Source: Streptomyces sp. WM6378
GTDB lineage: Bacteria > Actinomycetota > Actinomycetes > Streptomycetales > Streptomycetaceae
Assembly (NCBI RefSeq): GCF_001279695.1
Contig: NZ_LGDD01000302.1
Span: 1 to 18,280, forward strand
Length of the DNA stretch: 18,280 nt
Direction: 5' to 3'
Below are positions 1 through 7,006 of the stretch, in pieces (position 1 is the stretch's first letter; each line of letters starts with the position of its first letter). The position numbers and the translations under genes are program-made. The notes beneath the pieces are model-generated. The model made no database searches. It was not told where the DNA came from and saw only the letters and a program-made list of their open reading frames with translations.

Positions 1-18
1 GGCTGTGCCTGGCTGGTC

Positions 19-38
19 GCGCAGTTCCCCGCGCCCCT
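19..38 (+). repeat. Streptomyces intergenic 20-mer repeat, copy 1
   Basis: GCGCAGTTCCCCGCGCCCCT is found here exactly, again at 74-93, and as its reverse complement at 16341-16360 and 16398-16417. All four copies are identical over 20 bases. From memory this motif is very common between genes in Streptomyces genomes. Its function is not known to me. Confidence 0.8.
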
Positions 39-73
39 GACCCGCTTTCGTCAGCGGACCGTACGTGGTGCTC

Positions 74-93
74 GCGCAGTTCCCCGCGCCCCT
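74..93 (+). repeat. Streptomyces intergenic 20-mer repeat, copy 2
   Basis: This is an exact second copy of the 20-mer at 19-38, in the same orientation, 55 bases further on. The two copies start the left repeat composite. Confidence 0.8.
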
Positions 94-109
94 GGCGGGG
101 TCGGCATCT

Positions 110-190
110 TCAGCCCGTCCGGCGATTGAGGACGAACGCCGGGGTCCGGGGGACGGAGTCCCCGCAGGGGGTCTGGGGCGCAGCCCCAGG
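110..190. repeat. Left intergenic repeat composite with two hairpins
   Basis: It begins with the element TCAGCCCGTCCGGCGATTGA (110-129) followed by GGACGA, a motif I recall as frequent in Streptomyces spacers. A hairpin GGGGAC-GGA-GTCCCC (149-163) and a second, CTGGGGC-GCA-GCCCCAG (173-189), follow. The same set of parts recurs inverted at 16206-16501. With the two 20-mers it fills most of the space before the DoxX gene. The hairpins could terminate transcription entering from the left, although no T-tract follows them. Confidence 0.65.
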
Positions 191-258
191 AGCCGAACCA
201 TCCCACCCCCTTGCACGGGCGGGCGGGTGGGCCGGCGCCGCTCGGCTCGTTCCGGGGT

Positions 259-293
259 GGGAATGAGACACCCGTTCCCCTCGTCCGTATCGT
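259..293 (+). promoter_or_regulatory. Candidate DoxX promoter (sigma-R-like or HrdB-like)
   Basis: GGGAAT (259-264), an 18-base spacer and GTC (283-285) match the sigma-R consensus GGGAAT-N18-GTT at eight of nine positions. An overlapping alternative for the housekeeping sigma factor is TGAGAC (264-269), 18 bases, TATCGT (288-293). Either would start a transcript 30-40 bases before the ATG at 331, leaving the GGAGG at 315-319 in the leader. GGGAA and TTCCC (275-279) also form an inverted repeat. This rests on the motif alone. Confidence 0.35.
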
Positions 294-330
294 CTGGTGA
301 CAGGCGAATTGGACGGAGGCGGGATCAGCC

Positions 331-849
331 ATGGCACATGGACATGCGACCAGGGTGGGGACCGGGGCGGAACAGGCCCGGGGCTGGCAGGCCACGGCCC
401 GCAAGTACGCACTGCTGCCGCTGCGGATCTTCCTCGGCGTGACCTTCATCTACGCCGGCCTCGACAAGCTCACGGACAGCGCGTTCTTCCACGCGACCGG
501 CACCGGGTCCATCGGCGAGCTGATGCACGGCGTGCGGGACAGCTCCGCGGTCCCCGCCCTCGTGGACCTCGCCCTGAAGAGCCCCGCGGGGTTCGGGTAC
601 GCCATCGCGTTCGGCGAGCTGGCCGTCGGCATCGGCACGTTGCTCGGCCTGTTCGGGCGGCTCGCCGCACTGGGCGGCGCGCTCATCTCGCTCTCCCTGT
701 GGCTCACGGTGAGCTGGCAGACCACCCCGTACTACTACGGCAACGACCTGGCCTACTTGATGGCCTGGCTGCCGCTCGTACTGGCCGGGACCCCGTTGCT
801 GTCCGCCGACGCGCTCCTCGCCAGCCGGCGTCGCTTGCGCACCCCGTAG
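331..849 (+). CDS. DoxX family membrane protein
   Basis: A 172-residue protein with four predicted membrane helices at about 28-45, 88-108, 110-128 and 138-155, and the DoxX-type segment LRIFLGVTFIYAGLDKL near residue 31. Length and topology fit the DoxX family, whose mycobacterial member forms a membrane oxidoreductase complex with SodA and SseA; the substrate here is unknown. The ATG at 331 follows GGAGG at 315-319, an 11-base spacing. The last 97 bases overlap, on the opposite strand, the end of the 88-residue gene that finishes at 753, so the two convergent transcripts would be antisense to one another. A sigma-R-like promoter candidate lies upstream, which would fit an oxidative-stress role but is inference. 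Confidence 0.9.
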   Translation: MAHGHATRVGTGAEQARGWQATARKYALLPLRIFLGVTFIYAGLDKLTDSAFFHATGTGSIGELMHGVRDSSAVPALVDLALKSPAGFGYAIAFGELAVGIGTLLGLFGRLAALGGALISLSLWLTVSWQTTPYYYGNDLAYLMAWLPLVLAGTPLLSADALLASRRRLRTP

Positions 850-1019
850 TCGATCCAGCTCACGAGCGAGGCGATCCCGAGGCCGCCGCAGACCAGTGGG
901 ATCGCCACCGGCGAGGGGGTGTTCCACTGCCCGGCCGCGTCTCCCGCGAACAGGACGGTGGTGGCCATCATCGCCAGCCCGGCGATGAGCCGGCCCGGGC
1001 GGAACTCATGACGCAGCAC
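753..1019 (-). CDS. Small two-helix membrane protein downstream of the PspC gene
   Basis: An 88-residue protein with two hydrophobic segments (about 10-30 and 37-60), then RKRRR at 61-65 and a polar tail, which suggests a small inner-membrane protein with a cytoplasmic C-terminus. I do not recognise a family. The GTG at 1019 is chosen because GGAGGT sits at 1030-1025, five bases upstream. An upstream ATG at 1085 lacks such a site and would lie deep inside the preceding gene. The start overlaps the last 14 bases of the PspC-domain gene, so the two are probably translationally coupled and cotranscribed. The 3' end overlaps the DoxX gene by 97 bases on the opposite strand. Confidence 0.7.
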   Translation of the reverse strand: MLRHEFRPGRLIAGLAMMATTVLFAGDAAGQWNTPSPVAIPLVCGGLGIASLVSWIDYGVRKRRRLARSASADSNGVPASTSGSQAIK

Positions 1020-2298
1020 GGTCCACCTCCGCCTGGCCGACGCCGACCTTGAGATGGAGTTCGAGCGTCCCGGCCGGCTTGGCACCGGCGGGCGGAGTCA
1101 GGGTCGCGGTTCGCTTCTGGCCCGGTGTGACCTGGATGTCGTCCGGTTTCTCACCGGGCAGCCGGATGTCGCCGAGGCCCATGTCGAAGGTCACCTTCAC
1201 TGTCACGTCCTTCGGTACGACGACCCTCGCCCTGCCCGCGCCGACCTCCGTGCTCGTCGTCACGGTCTGTCCCCGCGGCACGGCGAGCCGGCTCAGGTCG
1301 AGGGTGCCGACGCCGGTGCCGAGGTGGTAGGCCGGCCGTACGTCGCTGATCGCGGCGGGCGTCCAGTTCGTCCGGGCCCAGTGCGAGTCGATCGACTTGG
1401 GCAGTGCCGCGGACCCGGCGAGCAGGGCCGCCGTGAGCACCGCGAGGAACACCGTGCCGAACCCCGTACGGCCCAGGAACGAGCTCAGCATCAGGCCGAG
1501 CGCGAACACCCCGAGCGCGGCCGCGAACCCGATCTGCAGGCCGGTGCCGAGCGGCTGGTGGTCCCAGGAGCCGCCGAGCCCGGCGCCGAAGGCGAGTAGC
1601 GCCGTGAGGAAGATCAGGCCGCCGATGGGGCGCGGCCCCCGGCTCGCCCGTACCGCGGCGTTCGCGGCCTTGCGGGTCGCCTTGGAGACCCGGGGCGCGT
1701 CCGCGTCCGCGGGACCCCACAGATAGCCGGCCGGGACCGGGCCCGTGGTGCCGTCCTTGACGATCGGGTCCCGCCACCAGGACGGCGGGGACGGCGCGGG
1801 CGGCGCCTTCGTCTCGGGCGGCGCGTCCGCCACGGCCTGGGCCGCCACCGGGTCGAGCGGGCTGTCCGCGGGCGTGGTGGAGCGGCGCTGCGACCAGACG
1901 GCGGCGCCCGCGAGGAGCAGCGCGAGCAGCACGGCGAACGTCATCACCGAACCGTTCCTCAGCATGGTGAGGAAGATTCCGCAGCCCGCCAGGGCCATCA
2001 GCACGGCTACCAGCGCCGCGCCTTCGACCCGGCCCGTGAGCAGCCGGCGGGCCTCGTTCTCGTCCTCGCCCTCCAACGGCACGATCAGCCAGGCGAACCC
2101 GTAGAAGACCAGGCCGAGGCCGCCGGTCACGGACAGCACGCCGAGCGCGATCCGGAAGATCACCGGGTCGAGGTCGCAGTACCGGCCGAGGCCTCCGCAG
2201 ACTCCGCCGATGACCTTGTTGCGGCTGCTGCGGCGCAGCAGCGGGGCCTCGGGGGCCGGATCGGGCGGCGCTTGGGGCGTCTCGGTCGGCGTGCTCAT
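1006..2298 (-). CDS. PspC domain membrane protein, LiaF-like
   Basis: A 430-residue protein. Residues 20-78 form a PspC domain (GGVCGGLGRYCDLDPVIFRI then a hydrophobic helix ending in IVPL). Further membrane helices lie at about 95-112, 118-136, 222-242, 252-272 and 278-298. The C-terminus (about 320-430) is polar and beta-rich with repeated short glycine-centred strands, as in the LiaF/VraT 'cell wall-active antibiotics response' domain. Such proteins usually act as membrane partners or inhibitors of a sensor kinase. Here the gene is divergent from a PspC histidine kinase and LuxR regulator, which supports a LiaF-like role. The start is the ATG at 2298; a longer frame from 2355 has no PspC homology. 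No clear ribosome site precedes 2298, so translation may be leaderless. It is followed by the 88-residue gene. Confidence 0.88.
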   Translation of the reverse strand: MSTPTETPQAPPDPAPEAPLLRRSSRNKVIGGVCGGLGRYCDLDPVIFRIALGVLSVTGGLGLVFYGFAWLIVPLEGEDENEARRLLTGRVEGAALVAVLMALAGCGIFLTMLRNGSVMTFAVLLALLLAGAAVWSQRRSTTPADSPLDPVAAQAVADAPPETKAPPAPSPPSWWRDPIVKDGTTGPVPAGYLWGPADADAPRVSKATRKAANAAVRASRGPRPIGGLIFLTALLAFGAGLGGSWDHQPLGTGLQIGFAAALGVFALGLMLSSFLGRTGFGTVFLAVLTAALLAGSAALPKSIDSHWARTNWTPAAISDVRPAYHLGTGVGTLDLSRLAVPRGQTVTTSTEVGAGRARVVVPKDVTVKVTFDMGLGDIRLPGEKPDDIQVTPGQKRTATLTPPAGAKPAGTLELHLKVGVGQAEVDRAAS

Positions 2299-2352
2299 AC
2301 GTACATGGTGACGGGCCCGCGCGACACACGGCACCCGCCCCGACCCTGGCCT

Positions 2353-2430
2353 CACCCTGATTTCAGCCCTGAAGGGCCAAGATCAGCACCCCCCCCTGTG
2401 GGGGAGGCGGCCTCCCTCGCGAGGGGGTGC
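2353..2430. promoter_or_regulatory. Palindrome-rich divergent control region
   Basis: The 199 bases between the PspC gene and the kinase gene hold TTCAG-CC-CTGAA (2362-2373), overlapping GCCCT-GA-AGGGC (2366-2377), a perfect 12-base palindrome CCCTCGCGAGGG (2414-2425), and an outer pair GCACCCCC (2386-2393) with GGGGGTGC (2423-2430). CCCTGAT occurs near 2354 and again near 2457. These are plausible operator sites for the neighbouring response regulator, which would then control both arms. I could not identify a promoter. Confidence 0.45.
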
Positions 2431-2497
2431 TGGCCTCAGGGAAGCCTGGGGGCCAACCCTGATGCCCGGGGGCCCCTGGCCGTGTGACGATCGGGGC

Positions 2498-3778
2498 ATG
2501 TCAGTCGCCACCCCTCGCCTGTCGCCGACCGAGGCCGACGAAGCGCCGGTCCGCAAGCTGTACCGCTCCGCCGAGGGGCGGATGCTCGGCGGCGTCGCGC
2601 GCGGGCTCGCCGGGCACCTCGGGCTCCCGGTGGTGTGGGTGCGGGTGGTGTTCCTGGGGCTGCTTTCGATCAACGGCCTGGGCGCGCTGCTCTACGCGGT
2701 GTTCTGGTTCGTGGTGCCGCTGGGCCTCGGGGGTACGACGGCCGGGCCGCGCTCCGCGTTCGAGGTCAGCCCGGACGGCCGGCGCAGACTCCGCAAGCCC
2801 GACAAGGGCCAGGTCGTCGCCCTGATCGCGCTGGTCTTCGGCGCCGCGATCTTCGCGTCCAAGGTGGACGTCGGCGGCTGGGCCAACCCGTACGTCTTCC
2901 CCAGCATCCTCATCGGCGTCGGCGTCATCCTGGTGTGGCGGCAGGCCGACAACACGCGCCGGGCGCGCTGGACCGAGGGCGCCCGGCGCAGCCGGTGGCT
3001 CCCGGTGGCCCGGGGGCTCGCCGGGGTCGCCCTGGTCGGCACCGGGCTCACCGGCTTCGTCGTGGTCAACGGCTCGGCCGCACAGCTCGGCAACGTACTG
3101 ACGGCGGCGATCGCGGTGCTCGCAGGCATCGCCCTGCTCGCCGGGCCCTATCTCGTCCGCATGACGCAGGACCTGTCCGAGGAGCGCCTGATGCGCATCC
3201 GGGCCCAGGAGCGCGCCGAGGTCGCCGCCCACGTACACGACTCGGTGCTGCACACCCTGACCCTGATCCAGCGCAACGCGGAGAACGTCGGCGAAGTGCG
3301 GCGCCTGGCCCGGGCGCAGGAGCGCGAGCTGCGTGCCTGGCTGTACAAGCCGGAAGGCACCGGCAAGGAGAAGGAAGAGGAACCCGAGACGCTCGCCGAG
3401 GCCGTCAAGAAGGCGGCGGCCGAGGTCGAGGACAAGCACGGCGTCCCGCTGGAGGTGGTCGTCGTGGGCGACTGCCCGCTGGACGACGGCCTGACCGCAC
3501 AGATGCAGGCCGCGCGCGAGGCGATGGTGAACGCGGCCAAGTACGGTGGCGAGGGCGGCGCCGTCCAGGTGTACGCGGAGGTGGAGGGCCGCACGGTCTT
3601 CGTCTCCGTGCGGGACCGGGGCCCCGGATTCGATCCCGACGCGGTGCCCGCCGACCGGATGGGCGTACGAGAATCAATCATCGGCCGGATGCAGCGCAAC
3701 GGCGGTACGGCGAGGCTGCGTTCGGTGCCCGGCGGGGGCACGGAGGTCGAGCTGGAGATGGAGAGGGCAGAGGGATGA
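2498..3778 (+). CDS. PspC-domain sensor histidine kinase
   Basis: A 426-residue kinase. The N-terminus (about 18-76) is itself a PspC domain (GRMLGGVARGLAGHLGLPVV followed by a helix). Further helices lie at about 105-121, 133-147, 171-190 and 197-218, then the catalytic core. The HisKA_3 box AAHVHDSVLHTL places the phosphoacceptor at His247. The ATPase domain shows the N-box EAMVNAAKYG (Asn345), DRGPGF (373-378) and a C-terminal GGGTEVELE. The start at 2498 gives a conserved PspC N-terminus; an upstream in-frame ATG at 2462 has nothing to support it, and the ribosome site is weak (GGGG at 2493-2496). The stop overlaps the next start as ATGA. The fused PspC domain suggests direct envelope sensing or docking to the divergent PspC/LiaF-like protein. 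The architecture resembles the Streptomyces MacS class, but orthology is not established. Confidence 0.93.
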   Translation: MSVATPRLSPTEADEAPVRKLYRSAEGRMLGGVARGLAGHLGLPVVWVRVVFLGLLSINGLGALLYAVFWFVVPLGLGGTTAGPRSAFEVSPDGRRRLRKPDKGQVVALIALVFGAAIFASKVDVGGWANPYVFPSILIGVGVILVWRQADNTRRARWTEGARRSRWLPVARGLAGVALVGTGLTGFVVVNGSAAQLGNVLTAAIAVLAGIALLAGPYLVRMTQDLSEERLMRIRAQERAEVAAHVHDSVLHTLTLIQRNAENVGEVRRLARAQERELRAWLYKPEGTGKEKEEEPETLAEAVKKAAAEVEDKHGVPLEVVVVGDCPLDDGLTAQMQAAREAMVNAAKYGGEGGAVQVYAEVEGRTVFVSVRDRGPGFDPDAVPADRMGVRESIIGRMQRNGGTARLRSVPGGGTEVELEMERAEG

Positions 3779-4455
3779 CCGAGGAAACGACAGGCCGCCA
3801 CGTCAGGGTGGTCCTCGTCGACGACCACCGGATGTTCCGCACCGGAGTCCAGGCGGAGATCGGCCAGACCGAGAGCACGGGCGTCGAGGTGGTCGGCGAG
3901 GCCGCCGACGTCGACCAGGCGATCACGGTGATCACCGCGACCCGCCCCGAAGTGGTGCTGCTCGACGTCCACCTGCCCGGGGGCGGCGGCGTCGAGGTGC
4001 TGCGCCGCTCGGCGGCCATGATGGCGGCCGCCGAGAACCCGGTCCGCTTCCTCGCGCTGTCCGTCTCGGACGCGGCGGAGGACGTGATCGGCGTGATCCG
4101 CGGGGGTGCCCGCGGCTACGTCACCAAGACCATCACCGGCACCGACCTGGTCGACTCGATCTTCCGGGTGCAGGACGGCGACGCGGTGTTCTCGCCGCGC
4201 CTGGCGGGCTTCGTCCTGGACGCGTTCGCCTCCACGGACGCGCCGCCGGTCGACGAGGACATGGACCGGCTCACCCAGCGCGAGCGCGAGGTGCTGCGCC
4301 TGATCGCCCGGGGCTACGCGTACAAGGAGATCGCCAAGCAGCTGTTCATCTCCGTCAAGACGGTCGAGTCGCACGTCTCGGCGGTGCTGCGCAAGCTCCA
4401 GCTGTCCAACCGTCACGAGCTGACCCGCTGGGCCACGGCACGCCGGCTGGTCTGA
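3775..4455 (+). CDS. LuxR/NarL-type response regulator
   Basis: A 226-residue regulator. The receiver domain occupies about 10-130, with acidic residues Asp16-Asp17, phosphoacceptor Asp64 (VVLLDVHLPG), a conserved serine near 96-98 and Lys118 (GYVTKTI). The C-terminal LuxR-type helix-turn-helix is at about 164-222 (LTQREREVLRLIARGYAYKE, then SVKTVESHVSAVLRKL). It partners the kinase it overlaps by four bases, so the two are translationally coupled. Likely targets include the divergent PspC gene and its own operon; the nearby envelope genes are possible but unproven targets. A terminator-like hairpin follows the stop. Confidence 0.95.
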   Translation: MTEETTGRHVRVVLVDDHRMFRTGVQAEIGQTESTGVEVVGEAADVDQAITVITATRPEVVLLDVHLPGGGGVEVLRRSAAMMAAAENPVRFLALSVSDAAEDVIGVIRGGARGYVTKTITGTDLVDSIFRVQDGDAVFSPRLAGFVLDAFASTDAPPVDEDMDRLTQREREVLRLIARGYAYKEIAKQLFISVKTVESHVSAVLRKLQLSNRHELTRWATARRLV

Positions 4456-4456
4456 G

Positions 4457-4490
4457 CCGCCGTGCAGGGGTGACCGGCGGTTTCTCCTTT
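4457..4490 (+). terminator. Probable intrinsic terminator after the two-component pair
   Basis: CCGCCG (4457-4462) pairs perfectly with CGGCGG (4475-4480) across a 12-base loop and is followed at once by TTTCTCCTTT. The stem begins two bases after the regulator stop codon. A real T-tract is uncommon in this genome. The T-tract merges with the start of the esterase promoter element. Confidence 0.6.
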
Positions 4491-4536
4491 GTAAAACCAT
4501 GGCAAAACCGGCAACCCGGACGCGCTCATGTCACTC
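4489..4536 (+). promoter_or_regulatory. Esterase-1 control element with 11-base repeats
   Basis: Two 11-base units, TTGTAAAACCA (4489-4499) and TGGCAAAACCG (4500-4510), are followed by GGCAAC (4510-4515), 14 bases and GTCACTC (4530-4536). The same arrangement, base for base in spacing, precedes the second esterase at 5791-5838. In both the TAAAAC lies exactly 57 bases before the ATG. GGCAAC with GTC 14 bases on resembles an ECF sigma promoter, with the tandem units as an activator site. Both readings are inference. Confidence 0.5.
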
Positions 4537-4548
4537 TTGCCGGACGTG

Positions 4549-5769
4549 ATGAGCCTGACCGGAACTCCCTTCTTCGTCACCGCGATCGTGGTGGCCGCGC
4601 TCGCCGTTCTGGTGCCGCTGCTTGTCTGGCACAAGGTCGGCGGGCCGGTCGTGGTGCGCGGGGCCGTGCGGCTGTTCATGGTGCTCATCGCCCAGGCCTC
4701 GGCGGTCGTCGTGGTGTTCGTCGCCGTCAACAACGCGAACGGCCTCTACGACAATTGGGGCGACCTGCTCGGCACCGACAGCCACGTCGGCGCGGCTCCC
4801 AACCTCGGCGTGGACGGCACCGGCGGGCGCAGCATCGCCAAGGAGCCCCGCGTCAAGCAGGACTTCGCCCCGGTCGACGACTCCAGCATGGGCACCGGCG
4901 TCCAGGTCACGCATCTGACCGGCCGGGTCTCGGGGGCGGACGGCGAGGTGTACGTGTGGCTGCCGCCGCAGTACGACGACCCGGCGTACAAGGCCAAGGA
5001 CTTTCCCGTGGTCGAGCTGCTGCCCGGCTACCCCGGCTCGGCCAGGGACTGGTTCAGCAACCTCGACGCCACCCAGCAGCTGCGGCCGCTGATGGCCAGC
5101 GGCGAGGTCAAGCCGTTCATCCTGGTCGCGCCGCGCACCTCGCTGCTCGCCGGGCAGGACACCGGCTGCGCCAATGTGCCGGGCATCGTGAACGCGGACA
5201 CGTGGCTGAGCGTGGACGTCCGCAAGATGGTCACCGACAACTTCCGTGCCGAGACGGGCGCGGACGGCTGGGCCGTCGCCGGGATATCGGCCGGCGCCCA
5301 CTGCTCGGCGAAGCTCGCGATCGAGCACCCCGACCGCTACCGCGCGGGCATCTCGCTGTCCGGCTACAACGACCCGGCCGCCGAGTCCGACTCGATCACG
5401 GCGGGCGCCCCGGCGCTGCGCCGCGAGACCAACCCGCTGTGGATACTGACCCACGCCAAGCACCCGCCGAAGACCTCGCTCTTCCTCACCGGCCAGCCGG
5501 GCGACGGCTACGAGGACGGCCTCGCGCTGCGCAAGGCCGCGAAGGACCCCACCAAGGTGTGGGTGCAGAAGACCGGCGGCGGCCATCTGAACGTGGTGTG
5601 GAAGCCGCTCCTGCCGGAGGTGTTCCGCTGGCTGTCCGGCCAGGTCAGCGGCGTACAGAACACGAAGGACGTGAAGGACGCCAAGGGAGGCCTGCGGCCC
5701 AACGGCGGGAGTGGCGACGCGGCGGTCGTGCAGGCCACGGGCGCCGGTGGCGTACGGGGTGAGAGGTAA
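4549..5769 (+). CDS. Membrane-anchored esterase, Ag85/EstD-like, copy 1
   Basis: A 406-residue alpha/beta-hydrolase of the putative esterase (PF00756) type. Two membrane helices at about 8-27 and 42-61 come before a conserved NNANGLYDNWGDLLG segment. The catalytic domain from about 115 probably faces outside. The nucleophile is Ser247 in GISAG, and the likely histidine is His346 in GGGHLNVVW. The tail after about 366 is low-complexity and absent from the paralogue. It is a tandem paralogue of the gene at 5851, about 60% identical by eye. The ATG at 4549 is preferred because it aligns with the second copy and keeps the 57-base spacing to the promoter element; an ATG at 4528 and a GTG at 4546 are in frame. 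The ribosome site is poor for all three. The family includes mycolyl- and other acyl-transferases; the substrate is unknown. Confidence 0.87.
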   Translation: MSLTGTPFFVTAIVVAALAVLVPLLVWHKVGGPVVVRGAVRLFMVLIAQASAVVVVFVAVNNANGLYDNWGDLLGTDSHVGAAPNLGVDGTGGRSIAKEPRVKQDFAPVDDSSMGTGVQVTHLTGRVSGADGEVYVWLPPQYDDPAYKAKDFPVVELLPGYPGSARDWFSNLDATQQLRPLMASGEVKPFILVAPRTSLLAGQDTGCANVPGIVNADTWLSVDVRKMVTDNFRAETGADGWAVAGISAGAHCSAKLAIEHPDRYRAGISLSGYNDPAAESDSITAGAPALRRETNPLWILTHAKHPPKTSLFLTGQPGDGYEDGLALRKAAKDPTKVWVQKTGGGHLNVVWKPLLPEVFRWLSGQVSGVQNTKDVKDAKGGLRPNGGSGDAAVVQATGAGGVRGER

Positions 5770-5790
5770 AGGGCACTGGGCGTCACCCTT

Positions 5791-5838
5791 TGGTAAAACG
5801 CTGGTAAATCGGGCAACTGGTGTTCGCGGCCGTCCCTC
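5791..5838 (+). promoter_or_regulatory. Esterase-2 control element with 11-base repeats
   Basis: TGGTAAAACGC (5791-5801) and TGGTAAATCGG (5802-5812) are tandem 11-base units, followed by GGCAAC (5812-5817), 14 bases and GTCCCTC (5832-5838). This mirrors the element before esterase 1 in order and spacing, although the 81-base gap would otherwise suggest simple cotranscription. It implies that the second gene has its own promoter. Confidence 0.5.
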
Positions 5839-5850
5839 TAGGGGGGCGTG

Positions 5851-6987
5851 ATGAGCCTGACCGGAACCCCCTTCCTCGTGATCGCGATCCTCGCGGCGCT
5901 GGCAGCCCTGCTGCTGCCGCTCGTCCTGTGGACCAGAATCGGCGGTCCGGCCTTCGTGCGCTGGATCTCGCGGCTCCTCATGCTGGGCTTCGCCCAGGTC
6001 ACCGCGATCCTGGTGGTCTTCCTCTTCGTCAACAACGCCAACGGCCTGTACGACACCTGGGACGACCTGCTGGGCGGCGGCAACCACGTGAACGCCGCCC
6101 CCGACCTCGGCCCCGACGGCACCGGCGGCAGGAACGCGGCCAACGAGCCCAAGGTGAAGCAGAAGTTCGAGCCGTACACGAACAAGGTCGGCAAGGGCGT
6201 CGTGAAGACCACGCTCAAGGGGCAGGTGTCCGGGGTCGAGGGCGATGTGGCGGTGTGGCTGCCGCCGCAGTACAACGACCCGGCGTACAAGGACAAGACG
6301 TTCCCCGTCGTCGAGCTGCTGCCCGGCTACCCCGGGTCGATAGGCGCCTGGTTCGGCACCCTGAAGACGCAGGAGCAGCTCACGCCGATGATGGAGAAGG
6401 GCGAGGTCGCGCCGTTCATCCTGGTCTCGCCGCGCACCACGCTCCTGGACGGCAAGGACACCGGCTGCGCGAACGTGCCCGGCGTCGTGAACGCGGACAC
6501 GTGGCTGAGCGTGGACGTCCGCAAGATGGTCACCGACAACTTCCGGGCCGACACCCGCGCCGAAGGCTGGGCCGTCGCCGGGTACTCGGCGGGCGCCCAC
6601 TGCGCCGCCAAGCTCGCCATCGAGCACCCCGACCGCTACCGGGCCGGTGTCGACCTGTCCGGCTACAACGACCCGGCCGCCGAGAAGGACTCGATCGCCG
6701 CGAAGAACCCCAAGCTGCGCGAGGAGACCAACCCGCTGTGGATCCTCAAGCACGCCAAGACCCCGCCGCGGATCTCGCTGTTCGTCTCCGGTGAGCAGAC
6801 CGACGGCTACAACGACGGGCTCGCCCTCAAGCAGGCCGCCAAGGCGCCCACCGCGGTGACCGTGGTCAAGCTCAACGGCGGCGGCCACGCGAGCGCGGTG
6901 TGGAAGACCCAGGTCCCGGACGTCTTCCGCTGGCTGACCAAGGAGATGGGCGCGGGCGTCAAGGTCCAACCCGAACAAGGGGTCTGA
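5851..6987 (+). CDS. Membrane-anchored esterase, Ag85/EstD-like, copy 2
   Basis: A 378-residue paralogue of the preceding gene with the same plan: membrane helices at about 8-27 and 42-61, the NNANGLYDTWDDLLG segment, nucleophile Ser246 in GYSAG and likely catalytic His346 in GGGHASAVW. It lacks the C-terminal tail of copy 1. The ATG at 5851 follows AGGGGGG (5840-5846), a good ribosome site; a GTG immediately upstream at 5848 is possible. A 61-base stretch (6485-6545) is identical to 5186-5246 in copy 1, including every synonymous position. The gene converges on the first NlpC/P60 gene with only 19 bases between stops. Tandem retention suggests different substrates or dosage. Confidence 0.9.
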   Translation: MSLTGTPFLVIAILAALAALLLPLVLWTRIGGPAFVRWISRLLMLGFAQVTAILVVFLFVNNANGLYDTWDDLLGGGNHVNAAPDLGPDGTGGRNAANEPKVKQKFEPYTNKVGKGVVKTTLKGQVSGVEGDVAVWLPPQYNDPAYKDKTFPVVELLPGYPGSIGAWFGTLKTQEQLTPMMEKGEVAPFILVSPRTTLLDGKDTGCANVPGVVNADTWLSVDVRKMVTDNFRADTRAEGWAVAGYSAGAHCAAKLAIEHPDRYRAGVDLSGYNDPAAEKDSIAAKNPKLREETNPLWILKHAKTPPRISLFVSGEQTDGYNDGLALKQAAKAPTAVTVVKLNGGGHASAVWKTQVPDVFRWLTKEMGAGVKVQPEQGV

Positions 6988-7006
6988 CGGTTCGTCAACT
7001 GTCGCG

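Noticed and set aside
1..330. Small genes in the left spacer
   Set aside because: The frames there are shared between strands over repeats and hairpins and have no ribosome site or conserved sequence.
297..1052. 251-residue plus-strand frame over DoxX
   Set aside because: Out of frame with the clear DoxX protein and made of Arg/Pro/Gly-rich sequence.
4531..6978. 815-residue open frame on the minus strand opposite the esterases
   Set aside because: It is the reverse shadow of two clear esterase genes; composition is Arg/Gly/Asp-rich with no domain, a common artefact of high GC.
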